Source: Neptuniibacter halophilus (GTDB lineage Bacteria; Pseudomonadota; Gammaproteobacteria; Pseudomonadales; Balneatricaceae). From it: a DNA stretch of 64,000 bases. Location: contig NZ_AP027292.1 in the NCBI RefSeq assembly GCF_030295765.1, forward strand, positions 2,356,001 to 2,420,000, in the 5' to 3' direction. The translations under genes and the position numbers were made by a program. Positions 1 to 10,130 of the stretch are shown here, one piece after another; position 1 is the stretch's first letter, and every line of letters begins with the position of its first letter. A model generated the notes under the pieces. That model did not search any database. It saw only the letters and a program-made list of their open reading frames with translations, and was not told where the DNA came from.

Positions 1-957
1 CGTACCCATGAAGGTAAGTTGCAGGTGGAGCTGGCGCAGCTCGATCATATGTCTACGCGTCTGGTGCGTGGCTGGACTCACCTTGAGCGCCAGAAAGGTG
101 GTATAGGTCTGCGTGGCCCGGGTGAGACTCAGCTTGAGACCGACCGCCGGTTATTGCGGGCGCGGATGAAATCAATCTACAAACGTCTGGAAAAGGTGCG
201 TAAGCAGCGTGATCAGGGGCGTCGTTCGCGGAAACGGGCGGAAGTTCCTACGCTGTCGCTGGTGGGTTATACCAATGCTGGCAAATCGACCCTCTTCAAT
301 TCACTGACGACCTCTGAGGTGTACGCTGCGGATCAGCTGTTTGCCACGCTGGATCCAACCCTGCGCCGGATAGAAGTCGAAGATGTGGGTCAGGCTATTC
401 TGGCGGATACGGTAGGATTTATCCGTCATCTGCCGCATAAACTGGTTGAGGCGTTTCGTGCCACGCTGCAGGAAACCATTGAGGCAACGCTGTTGCTGCA
501 TGTGATTGATTGTCATGATGACGACCGGCATGACCATATCGCGGAAGTGGAGCATGTGTTGCGCGAGATCGGTGCTGATGAGGTGCCGGTGCTTGAGGTA
601 TACAACAAAATTGATCTGATCGAAGGGCGTCAGCCGCGGATCGACCGGGATGAAGAGGGGCAGCCTGTCCGGGTTTGGTTATCGGCCGTGAGTGGTGAAG
701 GGCACGACCTGCTGTTTCAGGCGGTAAGCGAGCTACTGGCAGATGATGTTTTTCATGATAACGTGACGCTGCAGCCCCATGAGGGTCAGTTTCGGGCCCG
801 GCTCTATGAGAGCGGCGCTGTGCTTTCGGAACATGTCGATGAAAAAGGATCTATTATTCTTGAAGTACGTATGCAGAAGAAAGATATGCTGCAGTTACTG
901 AGCCGGTTATCGATGCCGCGGGATCGCTGTTTCCCGGTTGATGTTAACCCCTGGTAG
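1..957 (+). CDS. hflX: Ribosome-associated GTPase HflX (5' end cut by the window)
   Basis: 3' portion of HflX, a translational GTPase that splits or rescues stalled 70S ribosomes. The reading frame is open from base 1, so the start codon lies upstream; about 318 residues of a protein usually near 430 are present. Visible features are the HflX linker signature GGIGLRGPGETQLE (bases about 103-140), a coiled-coil basic stretch, the P-loop GYTNAGKST (about bases 265-291), the G3 motif DTVGF and the G4 motif NKID, then the C-terminal domain. Its position directly before hflK-hflC matches the gammaproteobacterial hfq-hflX-hflKC order, so hfq probably lies just outside the window. The internal TTG at 19 is not the start, because family sequence (RTHEGKLQVEL) continues upstream of it. 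Confidence 0.97.
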   Translation, partial: RTHEGKLQVELAQLDHMSTRLVRGWTHLERQKGGIGLRGPGETQLETDRRLLRARMKSIYKRLEKVRKQRDQGRRSRKRAEVPTLSLVGYTNAGKSTLFNSLTTSEVYAADQLFATLDPTLRRIEVEDVGQAILADTVGFIRHLPHKLVEAFRATLQETIEATLLLHVIDCHDDDRHDHIAEVEHVLREIGADEVPVLEVYNKIDLIEGRQPRIDRDEEGQPVRVWLSAVSGEGHDLLFQAVSELLADDVFHDNVTLQPHEGQFRARLYESGAVLSEHVDEKGSIILEVRMQKKDMLQLLSRLSMPRDRCFPVDVNPW

Positions 958-963
958 GGGTGG

Positions 964-997
964 AAAATCGACCGGTCTGGCCGAAAGGATCGATTTT
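964..997 (+). terminator. Hairpin after hflX, possible weak terminator
   Basis: An 8-base inverted repeat AAAATCGA (964-971) and TCGATTTT (990-997) encloses a small inner CGG/CCG stem. The 3' arm supplies a short T run. It sits between hflX and hflK and could attenuate read-through. The structure is seen in the sequence; the role is inferred. Confidence 0.4.
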
Positions 998-1086
998 AGT
1001 TAATTTATGAGTAATATCTGACGAATAATAGTTTTCGCAGATGTGTGTTTTAATCAGCCCAATAGTTGTTTTTAACGGAGTGACGT

Positions 1087-2289
1087 ATGGCTTGGAATGA
1101 GCCTGGTGGTAATGGTGATAACCAGGACCCTTGGGGCGGTGGTAATAAGAACCGCGGAGGGAAAGGTGGCGATCAGGGGCCGCCGGATCTGGATGAGGCG
1201 CTGCGTAAGCTGCAGGATAAACTGAACGCAATCTTCGGTGGTGCAGGTAAGCGCACCAGTGGAGGATTTGGTGGCGATGGTGATGGCTCCGGCTCATCTG
1301 CCGGCATGGGCTTTTTCTGGATTATTCTGCTGATTGCGCTGCTGATCTGGGCCGGTATGGGTGTTTATACCGTAGACCAGCAGGAGCGTGGCGTTGTGCT
1401 GCGTCTGGGTAAATACCACGAAACGGTGGGGCCGGGTCTGCAGTGGAACCCGCCGCTGCTGGACACCGTTTTCCCGGTGAATGTAACCCGTCTGCGTACC
1501 CGTGATCATCGGGCGCTGATGCTGACTGAAGATGAAAATATCGTTGATGTGGAAATGACGATTCAGTACATCATCTCAGAAGGTATGGTGCGTGACTTTG
1601 TGCTTAATGTGCGCGACCCCGAGGCCAGCCTCTCGCATGCGGCTGAATCGGCACTGCGTCATATTGTGGGTTCAACCGATATGCACTCTATCCTGACTCA
1701 GGGGCGTGAAGCGCTCTCGGTTCAGGTGCAGAACCGACTGCAGCGCTATATGGATGAGTATGCAACCGGCTTGCAGATCTCCAAGGTGAACATCAAAGAA
1801 GCGAAAGCGCCGAATCAGGTGCAGAACGCATTTGATGACGTGATCAAGGCGCGTGAGGACGAGCAGCGAGTTAAGAACGAAGCGGAATCCTATGCCAACG
1901 GTATTATTCCGGAAGCACGTGGTCTGGCTCAGCGTATGCTGGAGGAAGCCAGTGCCTACCGTGAACAGGTTATTGCCCGTTCAGAGGGTGATGCTCACCG
2001 TTTTACTGCACTGTTGAAAGAGTATGAGAAGGCGCCGGAAGTTACGCGTGAGCGTCTCTACCTGGATACGATGCAGGAAGTGTTGTCACAGAATCCAAAA
2101 GTGCTGGTTGACGTTGAAGGTGGAAATAACATGATGTACCTGCCGCTGGATAAATTGATGCAGAATCGTCCTGTTGGCGTTGATTCAGGCCGGGGAGTGC
2201 AACTGGACAGTCAGAGTCTGCGTGAGGTGACCGATCAGGTGGTTGATCAGTTGCGTCAGCGTCAGAGCACGCGTCGGGAGGGTCGATAA
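1087..2289 (+). CDS. hflK: HflK, membrane subunit of the FtsH-modulating HflKC complex
   Basis: HflK (400 aa) pairs with HflC in a large SPFH/band-7 cage that surrounds and modulates the FtsH protease at the inner membrane. The N-terminus is a Gly/Asn-rich cytoplasmic segment (residues 1-72) with the typical NQDPWGGGN motif. A single membrane helix follows (about 76-95, FFWIILLIALLIWAGMGVY), then the band-7 domain (about 96-290) and a helical region with the ANGIIPEARG signature. The ATG is preceded by a good ribosome site (acggagtgacgt). The stop overlaps the hflC start by one base, indicating translational coupling. Length and motifs are normal for the family. Confidence 0.98.
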   Translation: MAWNEPGGNGDNQDPWGGGNKNRGGKGGDQGPPDLDEALRKLQDKLNAIFGGAGKRTSGGFGGDGDGSGSSAGMGFFWIILLIALLIWAGMGVYTVDQQERGVVLRLGKYHETVGPGLQWNPPLLDTVFPVNVTRLRTRDHRALMLTEDENIVDVEMTIQYIISEGMVRDFVLNVRDPEASLSHAAESALRHIVGSTDMHSILTQGREALSVQVQNRLQRYMDEYATGLQISKVNIKEAKAPNQVQNAFDDVIKAREDEQRVKNEAESYANGIIPEARGLAQRMLEEASAYREQVIARSEGDAHRFTALLKEYEKAPEVTRERLYLDTMQEVLSQNPKVLVDVEGGNNMMYLPLDKLMQNRPVGVDSGRGVQLDSQSLREVTDQVVDQLRQRQSTRREGR

Positions 2290-3161
2290 TGCAATCTAAA
2301 TCTTTTGTATTGATTATTGCCTTTGCGGTGCTGGTACTGGTTGGTCAGAGTTCACTGTATATCGTTAAGGAAACTGAGCGTGCGGTACTGCTGAAATTTG
2401 GTGAGGTGGCTGAAGCTGACGTTAAGCCAGGCCTGCACTTTAAAATTCCGGTGGTTAACAAGGTGCGCAAGTTTGATTCACGAGTGCTGACGCTTGATGC
2501 GGATCCTCAGGCTTACCTGACGCTGGAGAAGAAACGACTGATCGTGGACTCCTTTGTTAAGTGGCGTGTTGCGGATGTTCAGAAGTACTACACCGCGACA
2601 TCCGGTAGCGAGTTCACCGCGTCCCGTCTGCTTTCTGACCGGGTCGATGCTGAGCTGCGTAACCAGTTCGGTGGTCGTACCGTGACAGAGGTGGTTTCCG
2701 GTGAGCGTGAAGAGCTGATGAAGGAGCTGGTTTCTGCCATCAGTGAAGATGTCATCAAGAAATACGGTGTTGAAGTCATTGACGTGCGTGTTAAGCGAAT
2801 CGATCTGCCGCAGGAAGTCTCTGAATCGGTCTATGATCGTATGCGCACCGAGCGTGAGCGTGAGGCTCGTGAGCTGCGTTCTCGCGGTAAAGAGCTGGCC
2901 GAGGGTATTCGCGCCGATGCTGATCGACAGAAGACAGTTATCGAAGCGGAGGCTTACCGAGAGTCAGAGCAGATTCGAGGTGAGGGTGATGCCATTGCTG
3001 CGAATAATTATGCAGAGGCTTATTCCCGTAACCCTGAATTCTACTCTTTCTACCGTAGTCTGCAGGCGTACCGTGAATCCTTCAGCAAGAATGGCGACGT
3101 TCTGGTTCTGAAGCCGGACAGTGATTTCTTCAAGTACCTGGCGAAACCTAAGGCTGAGTAA
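2289..3161 (+). CDS. hflC: HflC, membrane subunit of the FtsH-modulating HflKC complex
   Basis: HflC (290 aa) is the partner of HflK. An N-terminal membrane anchor (about residues 6-26, FVLIIAFAVLVLVGQSSLYIV) is followed by a band-7/SPFH domain exposed to the periplasm, with the typical RVLTLDADPQ and VVDVRVKRIDLP-like stretches, and a charged helical tail (REREARELRSRGKE). The start codon overlaps the hflK stop (TAATG), so the two are made in coupled fashion. Two hairpins and a T-tract follow the gene, so the hflKC message probably ends there. The identification rests on the whole-length family pattern and on gene order. Confidence 0.98.
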   Translation: MQSKSFVLIIAFAVLVLVGQSSLYIVKETERAVLLKFGEVAEADVKPGLHFKIPVVNKVRKFDSRVLTLDADPQAYLTLEKKRLIVDSFVKWRVADVQKYYTATSGSEFTASRLLSDRVDAELRNQFGGRTVTEVVSGEREELMKELVSAISEDVIKKYGVEVIDVRVKRIDLPQEVSESVYDRMRTEREREARELRSRGKELAEGIRADADRQKTVIEAEAYRESEQIRGEGDAIAANNYAEAYSRNPEFYSFYRSLQAYRESFSKNGDVLVLKPDSDFFKYLAKPKAE

Positions 3162-3190
3162 TTGCTCTGGCGTTAAAATGAACAAAAAAG

Positions 3191-3260
3191 CGGTTCAGGG
3201 GAGGGCATTCCCCTGAAACCGTGGTAGAATATATCAACCGGGTTCACGCCCGGTTTTTTT
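3191..3260 (+). terminator. Tandem hairpins ending hflKC transcription
   Basis: The first hairpin spans 3191-3221 (CGGTTCAGGGG paired with CCCCTGAAACCG, one bulged A). A second, more compact one lies at 3236-3253 (AACCGGG, loop TTCACG, CCCGGTT) and runs into seven Ts ending at 3260. The second is a standard intrinsic terminator. The first may protect the 3' end. Confidence 0.8.
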
Positions 3261-3294
3261 GTGGTAATAGGATTTGGAAAACCGGGTTTGAGGG

Positions 3295-3492
3295 ATGTCG
3301 TCAGAACTGCTTCATGAATTGGCGATTGGCTTCTGCCTGATGCTTATCCTCGAAGGAATTATTCCATTTTTGTACCCGCAGCGCTGGCGTAATCTGGTTC
3401 AGCAACTGGCCCTGATCAGTGATTCATCATTAAGAATGATCGGGCTGGCAAGTATGCTGCTGGGTGTTGTTACCCTTTACATAGTGAACTGA
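3295..3492 (+). CDS. DUF2065 (YjeT-like) small inner-membrane protein
   Basis: A 65-residue protein of the YjeT/DUF2065 family. Two hydrophobic helices are visible: about residues 7-27 (LAIGFCLMLILEGIIPFLYP) and about 46-64 (MIGLASMLLGVVTLYIVN). Between them lies the family motif PQRWRN. Function is unknown. It is conserved in this position between hflC and hisZ or purA in gammaproteobacteria, which supports it as a real gene despite its size. It follows the hflC terminator, so it either has its own promoter or depends on read-through; a small spacer separates it from hisZ. Confidence 0.9.
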   Translation: MSSELLHELAIGFCLMLILEGIIPFLYPQRWRNLVQQLALISDSSLRMIGLASMLLGVVTLYIVN

Positions 3493-3542
3493 TAACGGGC
3501 CATTCCGGCTGGTTGTCTGGATTAGATTTAACGGAGTACCGC

Positions 3543-4718
3543 ATGGCATTGGCAGATCGTTGGCTGCTACCGGAGGGCGTGCAGGAGCTGCTTCCACCGC
3601 AGGCCCGTCGCGTTGAACTGTTACGTAGACGTCTATTGGATCTGTATGAGCATTGGGGCTATGACCTGGTCATGCCGCCGGTACTTGAACATCTGGAATC
3701 ACTGCTGACGGGTGTCGGCCATGATCTGGATCTGAATACCATTAAAGTGACTGATCAGTTAAGCGGTCATACGCTGGGTGTACGTGCGGATATTACTCCG
3801 CAGGTGGCGCGTATCGATGCGCATCGCCTGCGTCAGTCTGGTGTAACCCGGCTTTGTTACTGCGGTTCTGTAGTGCATGCCCTGCCGGCTCAGCCGCTGG
3901 CTTCGCGTAACCCGATGCAGCTGGGTGCAGAGCTTTACGGTCACTCCGGTGTTGAGAGTGATGTCGAAGTGATCTCGCTCATGGTTGAGACCATGCATGC
4001 CGCAGGGGTGAATCAGGAGCTGAGCATCGACCTCGGTCATGTCGGTGTCTTCACAGGCCTGATGCAGATTGCAGAACTCAGCGAAGCAGAAAAAGAAACC
4101 TATCTGGATATGTTGCAGCGTAAAGCGCTGCCTGAGCTGGAAGGTTTTGTGGCTGCGCTGGATGTGGCTGAACGCGTACGCCCGATGCTGGCTGCGCTGC
4201 CAACCCTGAACGGTGGGGTTGAAGTACTTAACAAGGCACGACAGCTATTTGTTGAGGCGCCTGCTCAGGTTATTGAGGCTATCGATTATCTGCAGCAGCT
4301 CTCAGAGCGTATCGCGCTGCGTTTCCCGGAGCTGGATCAGTATTTCGATCTGAGCGAGCTGCGTGGTTATAACTACCATACCGGTGTCGTTTTTGCGGCC
4401 TATACCCCGGCGTTCGGGCAGGCGATTGCAAAAGGTGGCCGGTATGATGAAATTGGACGTGATTTTGGTCGCGCGCGCCCGGCAACCGGGTTCAGTGCCG
4501 ATCTTAAAACACTGGTTGAGCTCTCCTCCGATGTAGTACAGAACGCTCAGCAGGTGTTGGCACCCGCCGAGGAAGATGCAAAGTTGCTGGCCAAAGTGCA
4601 GCAGCTTCGTGCTGAAGGTGTGCGGGTGATTTATGCGTTGCCGGGCGCGGAACCGGCAAATGAGTGTACCGCTGAGCTGGTACTGCGTGATGGTGAATGG
4701 GTCACGGTTGACCTGTAA
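3543..4718 (+). CDS. hisZ: HisZ, ATP phosphoribosyltransferase regulatory subunit
   Basis: HisZ (391 aa) is a catalytically inactive HisRS-like paralogue. It forms a hetero-octamer with the short HisG and carries histidine feedback control of the first step of histidine synthesis. The sequence has the class II synthetase fold: a motif-2-like region (QLGAELYGHSG), the conserved ALPTLNGG stretch, and a HisA-like GYNYHTGVVFAAY in place of the active RGLDYY motif. I chose the ATG at 3543 because AACGGAG is well placed before it and MALADRWLLPEG is the family N-terminus; an in-frame TTG 30 bases upstream (3513) looks less likely. Its presence predicts a short HisG elsewhere in the genome. It lies 39 bases before purA. 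Confidence 0.97.
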   Translation: MALADRWLLPEGVQELLPPQARRVELLRRRLLDLYEHWGYDLVMPPVLEHLESLLTGVGHDLDLNTIKVTDQLSGHTLGVRADITPQVARIDAHRLRQSGVTRLCYCGSVVHALPAQPLASRNPMQLGAELYGHSGVESDVEVISLMVETMHAAGVNQELSIDLGHVGVFTGLMQIAELSEAEKETYLDMLQRKALPELEGFVAALDVAERVRPMLAALPTLNGGVEVLNKARQLFVEAPAQVIEAIDYLQQLSERIALRFPELDQYFDLSELRGYNYHTGVVFAAYTPAFGQAIAKGGRYDEIGRDFGRARPATGFSADLKTLVELSSDVVQNAQQVLAPAEEDAKLLAKVQQLRAEGVRVIYALPGAEPANECTAELVLRDGEWVTVDL

Positions 4719-4751
4719 CCGGTAAAATTTCTTTAAAGTAATCTCAAGTAG

Positions 4752-6053
<1,302 letters not shown>

Positions 6054-6070
6054 GGGTCTGCAGGAGATAA

Positions 6071-6096
6071 AAAAACCGGCTCAGGCCGGTTTTTTT
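6071..6096. terminator. Bidirectional terminator between purA and suhB
   Basis: ACCGGC, loop TCAG, GCCGGT, with an A-run on the left and seven Ts on the right, so it can stop transcription from both sides. It separates convergent purA (plus) and suhB (minus). Confidence 0.9.
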
Positions 6097-6118
6097 GTGA
6101 CTGAATTTTGTGTGCTGC

Positions 6119-6931
6119 TTACTTAAGGTCTTCTGTCAGTGAGGACTGCAGGCCTTTAAGTAGTGCTTTGAACATTTTCGGGTTGCCGGCGATCAGGCTG
6201 CCGCTCTGGCGGAAGCTGTTGCCGCCCATGAAGTCGCCAACCAGTCCGCCTGCTTCCTGAACCAGCAGAATGCCGGCTTCCATCTCCCATGGATTGAGTC
6301 CCATCTGGTAGAAACCATCGATGCGTCCGGCAGCGGTGTAAGCCAGATTCAGCGCAGGAGAGCCGCCATTGTAGATGGTGCCGCCTGTCAGGGTCATGTC
6401 ACGGAAGACGTTCAGGTAAACTTCCAGATGCGCTTTGTCGCTCGGGCGGTTGAAGAAGCCTGTGCCGATCAGGGAGTTGTCGATAGTCTTGTGGTTGCTG
6501 ACGCGAAGGCGCTTGCCGTTAAGCTGTGCACCGTTGCCCCGGCTGGCAGTGAATTCTTCGCCGGTGATCGGATTCAGGATCAGGGCGTGTTCAGTGCGAC
6601 CATTGCTCTGGCCTGCCATGCTGATGGCAAAGACCGGAAGACCGTTGGAGAAATTGGAGATGCTGTCGATCGGGTTAACCGTCCATCTGAACTCGGGTCC
6701 TTCGCTCAATGGTGCGTGTTCACCAGTGTATTCGCCGGTCACCGTGTGGCTTGGGTAAGCCTTCTGGATGGTGTGAACAATGCTCAGCTCTGCCTTCTGG
6801 CAAGTGTCGCTGAGAAGTTTAGCGACATCCGCCTGTTCTGATTTAACCAGATCAAGGCGCTCAACTGCGCGAACGATCTGCTCACCTGCAACGCGTGCAG
6901 CGCGCAGAGCAATATTAACCATGGGTTGCAT
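6119..6931 (-). CDS. suhB: SuhB, inositol-monophosphatase-family protein with altered catalytic residues
   Basis: SuhB (270 aa) of the IMPase fold. In E. coli it joins the Nus-dependent rRNA antitermination complex, a role reported not to need phosphatase activity. The start is ATG 6931, because MQPMVNIALRAARVAGE matches the family N-terminus; the frame stays open upstream to 7018. Metal-binding motifs are altered. The canonical DPLDGT is NPIDSI (residues 86-91), so the first Asp is Asn and Gly-Thr is Ser-Ile. The Asp of the EID/NVD motif is Cys44. The C-terminal PWD is PWE (214-216). Glu67 and Asp89 remain. Other family landmarks (GNGAQLNGKRL, GGLVGDF, AGNPK) are intact, so this is not a decayed gene. 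I infer a structural or RNA-polymerase-linked role with little or no phosphatase activity. It is divergent from trmJ. Confidence 0.93.
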   Translation of the reverse strand: MQPMVNIALRAARVAGEQIVRAVERLDLVKSEQADVAKLLSDTCQKAELSIVHTIQKAYPSHTVTGEYTGEHAPLSEGPEFRWTVNPIDSISNFSNGLPVFAISMAGQSNGRTEHALILNPITGEEFTASRGNGAQLNGKRLRVSNHKTIDNSLIGTGFFNRPSDKAHLEVYLNVFRDMTLTGGTIYNGGSPALNLAYTAAGRIDGFYQMGLNPWEMEAGILLVQEAGGLVGDFMGGNSFRQSGSLIAGNPKMFKALLKGLQSSLTEDLK

Positions 6932-7071
6932 CTGTAAGAAACCTGAAGAGAGTTCGTGGAAATTTAAAGCGGAATTATACCTGAGGATAGGGTGGGCTGT
7001 GAATAAGTCGCTCAACACTAGTTGCGTGCTCTGATAGAATAGCGCGCTTTATAGGTCGGGCAGGCGCGTAA

Positions 7072-7833
7072 ATGACAGCAAATATTCGTATTGTTCTGGT
7101 TAATACCACTCATCCGGGCAACATTGGTGGAGTGGCCCGGGCAATGAAAAATATGAATTTCACCGAGCTGCATCTTGTGGCGCCAAAGAAATTTCCGCAT
7201 GCCGAAGCCACGGCCCGTTCATCAGGTGCAACGGATCTGCTGGAGCGTGCGGTCGTCCATGCAACACTGGAAGAGGCTATCGCGGATTGTCAGTTGGTGG
7301 TGGGTACCAGTGCGCGGGGGCGGCATATTCCCTGGCCGGTGGTTGATCCGCGAGAGCTGGCGGCGATTGTTGCGCCGGCGTTGGTCACTGAGCAGTCTGA
7401 GGGGAAAAAAATTGCCATTGTCTTTGGCCGTGAAGATCGCGGGTTGACCAATGAGGAGTTGCATCTCTGTCACCATCACGTGCATATACCGTCCAACCCT
7501 GAATTCAGTTCTCTGAATCTGGCGGCGGCGGTACAGGTTTTGACCTACGAACTGCGCATGGCCGAATTGTATAGCGATGCAAATGCAGAGCATAAGCCGC
7601 AGTGGGGAACGGACTGGGATATTGAGCTGGCAGAAAGTGCAGAGCTTGAGCGTCTGTTTGAGCATCTGGAGCAAACCTTAATTGATATCCGTTTTCTTGA
7701 CCCGGACAATCCCCGCCAGCTGATGCCGCGCCTGCGACGGCTGTATCTTCGCGCATTGCCTGACAAAGTTGAGGTTAATGTGCTCAGGGGGATACTGACC
7801 GCGACACAGAAGCGCCTAAAAGAGCACGAATAA
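7072..7833 (+). CDS. trmJ: tRNA (cytidine/uridine-2'-O-)-methyltransferase TrmJ
   Basis: TrmJ (253 aa) is a SPOUT-superfamily enzyme that methylates the ribose 2'-O of nucleotide 32 in the tRNA anticodon loop with SAM. The N-terminus IRIVLVNTTHPGNIGGVARAMKN is the SpoU motif 1. IVFGREDRGLTNEEL (about residues 119-133) is motif 2, and IPSNPEFSSLNLAAAVQV (about 141-158) is motif 3 forming the trefoil-knot SAM pocket. The C-terminal extension is that of TrmJ. TrmJ-suhB-iscR neighbourhood is typical of gammaproteobacteria. It has its own promoter region, divergent from suhB. Confidence 0.97.
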   Translation: MTANIRIVLVNTTHPGNIGGVARAMKNMNFTELHLVAPKKFPHAEATARSSGATDLLERAVVHATLEEAIADCQLVVGTSARGRHIPWPVVDPRELAAIVAPALVTEQSEGKKIAIVFGREDRGLTNEELHLCHHHVHIPSNPEFSSLNLAAAVQVLTYELRMAELYSDANAEHKPQWGTDWDIELAESAELERLFEHLEQTLIDIRFLDPDNPRQLMPRLRRLYLRALPDKVEVNVLRGILTATQKRLKEHE

Positions 7834-7894
7834 GGCGTTGGGGCTGGGGTCTGCCATTTTTCATGTTAAAATCCACGCACTAATTTCAAGAAAG

Positions 7895-7913
7895 ACCTAC
7901 AATAGAGGTAGGT
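7895..7913. promoter_or_regulatory. Inverted repeat upstream of the IscR operator
   Basis: ACCTAC (7895-7900) and GTAGGT (7908-7913) form a 6-base dyad separated by 7 bases. It ends four bases before the IscR-type operator. It may be a second, degenerate operator, since many isc promoters carry two IscR sites, or a site for another regulator. Confidence 0.35.
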
Positions 7914-7916
7914 TAT

Positions 7917-7949
7917 TTAATTGACCTTTTTAGTCGGGTATTGCATAAT
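7917..7949 (+). promoter_or_regulatory. isc operon promoter overlapped by a type 1 IscR site
   Basis: The -35 hexamer TTGACC (7921-7926), a 17-base spacer and the -10 hexamer CATAAT (7944-7949) form a sigma-70 promoter. The core TTGACC, five Ts, AGTCGGGTAT (7921-7941) matches the known type 1 IscR site that represses iscR in E. coli. The site covers the -35 and spacer, which fits autorepression by [2Fe-2S]-IscR. Confidence 0.85.
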
Positions 7950-7985
7950 GCCCGCCAAGTGCTAAAACGCATCAGGGTGAAAATT

Positions 7986-8483
7986 ATGCGACTGACAACA
8001 AAAGGGCGGTATGCCGTCACAGCGATGCTGGACCTGGCGCTCCATGAGGGTAGAGGGCCGATCAGTCTGGCCGACATTTCTGAGCGGCAGGGCATATCAT
8101 TGTCTTATCTTGAGCAATTGTTTGCCAAGTTACGCCGTAACGAGCTGGTTCGCAGTGTCCGTGGCCCGGGTGGTGGTTACCAGCTGAACCGGGAGCAGGC
8201 CGGCATTAATGTGGCTGAAGTCATAGATGCTGTGAATGAATCTGTGGATGCTACAGGCTGCAATCGTCAGGGCGACTGCCAGGCGGGCGATACCTGTCTG
8301 ACGCACCATCTCTGGTGTGATCTGAGCGATCAGATTCATGGCTTTTTGAGTAGTATTTCCCTCGCCGACCTTGTTGCGCGTAAAGATGTGCAAAAGATCT
8401 CTGAACGTCAGGACCGGATCCACGTTGATCAGGTCATTATGGGCACAGAGCGAATCGCCGGAAGTAAAGAAGCGGCTGTCTGA
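7986..8483 (+). CDS. iscR: IscR, [2Fe-2S] transcriptional regulator of iron-sulfur assembly
   Basis: IscR (165 aa) is an Rrf2-family winged-helix repressor and activator that senses Fe-S cluster demand. The start is ATG 7986: [18 protein letters not shown] is the family N-terminus, and the frame open to 7941 upstream belongs to the operator and leader. The recognition helix region [19 protein letters not shown] lies at about 37-55. Cluster ligands Cys92, Cys98, Cys104 and His107 are all present at the canonical numbering, so both holo and apo modes should work. It heads the isc operon; the promoter upstream carries an IscR-type operator, indicating autoregulation. Confidence 0.98.
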   Translation: MRLTTKGRYAVTAMLDLALHEGRGPISLADISERQGISLSYLEQLFAKLRRNELVRSVRGPGGGYQLNREQAGINVAEVIDAVNESVDATGCNRQGDCQAGDTCLTHHLWCDLSDQIHGFLSSISLADLVARKDVQKISERQDRIHVDQVIMGTERIAGSKEAAV

Positions 8484-8502
8484 AGCACGCTGGAGAAATT
8501 GA

Positions 8503-9717
8503 ATGAAAACACCTATTTATCTGGATTATTCTGCCACTACACCTGTTGATCCGCGTGTCGCCGAAAAAATGGTTGCATGCATGACTATGGATGGCAATTT
8601 TGGTAACCCGGCATCACGTTCTCACCTGTTTGGCTGGAAAGCTGAGGAAGCGGTAGAGAATGCCCGTCGTCAGGTTGCTGATCTGATCAATGCCGACCCA
8701 CGTGAAATTGTCTGGACCTCCGGTGCGACCGAGTCTGACAATCTGGCGATCAAAGGTGCTGCACACTTCTACCAGAAAAAAGGCAAGCACATCATTACCT
8801 CCAAAATTGAACATAAGGCGGTACTCGATACTTGCCGTCAGTTGGAGCGTGAAGGTTTTGAGGTTACTTATCTGACGCCTGGTTCTGATGGTCTGATTGG
8901 GCCGCAGGCGGTAGCTGAAGCCATTCGTGAAGACACGATTGTTGTGTCTCTGATGCATGTGAATAACGAGATCGGAACCATCACTGATATTGAAGCTATC
9001 GGTGAGCTGACCCGCTCTAAGGGCATCATCTTCCACGTTGATGCAGCGCAGAGTGCCGGCAAGATCGATATCGATCTGAGCAAAGCTAAAGTCGACCTGA
9101 TGTCACTGTCAGGCCACAAGATGTACGGACCAAAAGGTATCGGTGCACTGTTTGTACGTCGTAAGCCACGTGTTCGTCTGGAAGCTCAGATTCACGGTGG
9201 TGGTCATGAGCGCGGTATGCGTTCCGGTACGCTGGCAACTCACCAGATTGTTGGTATGGGTGAAGCGGCGCGGATCTGTAAGGAAGAGCTGGCAGAAGAG
9301 ACCAAGCGTATTATCGCTCTGCGTGACCGCTTTCTGGCGGGCATGGGCGATATGGAAGAGGTATACATCAACGGTTCTACTGAGCAGCGGGTGCCCGGCA
9401 ACCTGAACATCAGCTTCGCCTTTGTTGAAGGTGAATCCCTGCTGATGTCACTGAAGGATCTGGCGGTATCTTCTGGTTCAGCCTGTACCTCAGCGAGCCT
9501 GGAGCCTTCCTATGTGTTGCGTGCTCTGGGTCTGAATGATGAGCTGGCGCACAGCTCGATCCGTTTCTCATTTGGTCGTTTTACGACAGATGAAGAAGTT
9601 GATTACGCGGCTTCGCAGATTCAGGAAGCTGTAGGCAAGTTACGTGAGCTCTCACCGCTGTGGGATATGTTTAAAGACGGTGTCGATCTGAGCAAGGTTG
9701 AGTGGGTTCACCACTAA
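8503..9717 (+). CDS. iscS: Cysteine desulfurase IscS
   Basis: IscS (404 aa) is a PLP-dependent class V aminotransferase-fold enzyme that takes sulfur from cysteine and passes it to IscU, TusA and others. The N-terminus [19 protein letters not shown] is canonical. The PLP Schiff-base Lys206 sits in [10 protein letters not shown]. The catalytic loop Cys328 is in [16 protein letters not shown]. The C-terminal tail for IscU docking is present. It is second in the isc operon, 19 bases after iscR. Length is exactly that of E. coli IscS. Confidence 0.99.
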   Translation: MKTPIYLDYSATTPVDPRVAEKMVACMTMDGNFGNPASRSHLFGWKAEEAVENARRQVADLINADPREIVWTSGATESDNLAIKGAAHFYQKKGKHIITSKIEHKAVLDTCRQLEREGFEVTYLTPGSDGLIGPQAVAEAIREDTIVVSLMHVNNEIGTITDIEAIGELTRSKGIIFHVDAAQSAGKIDIDLSKAKVDLMSLSGHKMYGPKGIGALFVRRKPRVRLEAQIHGGGHERGMRSGTLATHQIVGMGEAARICKEELAEETKRIIALRDRFLAGMGDMEEVYINGSTEQRVPGNLNISFAFVEGESLLMSLKDLAVSSGSACTSASLEPSYVLRALGLNDELAHSSIRFSFGRFTTDEEVDYAASQIQEAVGKLRELSPLWDMFKDGVDLSKVEWVHH

Positions 9718-9746
9718 CCCGGCACTAAGAGTATTTGGAGGTCGTC

Positions 9747-10130
9747 ATGGCTTATAGTGAAAAAGTAATCGATCATTACGAGAATCCGCGTAATGTCGGC
9801 AAAATGAATGATAAAGATGCCAACGTGGGTACGGGTATGGTTGGAGCGCCAGCCTGTGGTGACGTTATGCGCCTGCAGATCAAGGTAAGTGACGAGGGTA
9901 TCATCGAAGATGCCAAGTTTAAGACCTATGGCTGCGGTTCTGCGATTGCATCCAGTTCACTGATCACTGAGTGGGTTAAAGGGATGTCGCTCGATGAAGC
10001 GGCAGAACTGAAAAACACAGCGATTGCCGAAGAGTTGGCGTTGCCGCCGGTGAAAATCCACTGTTCTGTTCTGGCAGAAGATGCGATTAAAGCTGCAGTG
10101 GCGGATTACAAAGAGAAACAGGGCAAGTAA
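9747..10130 (+). CDS. iscU: Fe-S cluster assembly scaffold IscU
   Basis: IscU (127 aa) is the scaffold on which [2Fe-2S] and [4Fe-4S] clusters are built before transfer by HscA/HscB. Ligand residues Cys37, Asp39, Cys63, His105 and Cys106 are visible ([34 protein letters not shown]). LPPVK is the HscA recognition motif. I chose ATG 9747 because [18 protein letters not shown] is the family N-terminus and TTGGAGG sits just before it as ribosome site; the open frame begins upstream at 9735. Its stop codon lies inside a perfect 26-base palindrome (10122-10147). Confidence 0.98.
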   Translation: MAYSEKVIDHYENPRNVGKMNDKDANVGTGMVGAPACGDVMRLQIKVSDEGIIEDAKFKTYGCGSAIASSSLITEWVKGMSLDEAAELKNTAIAEELALPPVKIHCSVLAEDAIKAAVADYKEKQGK

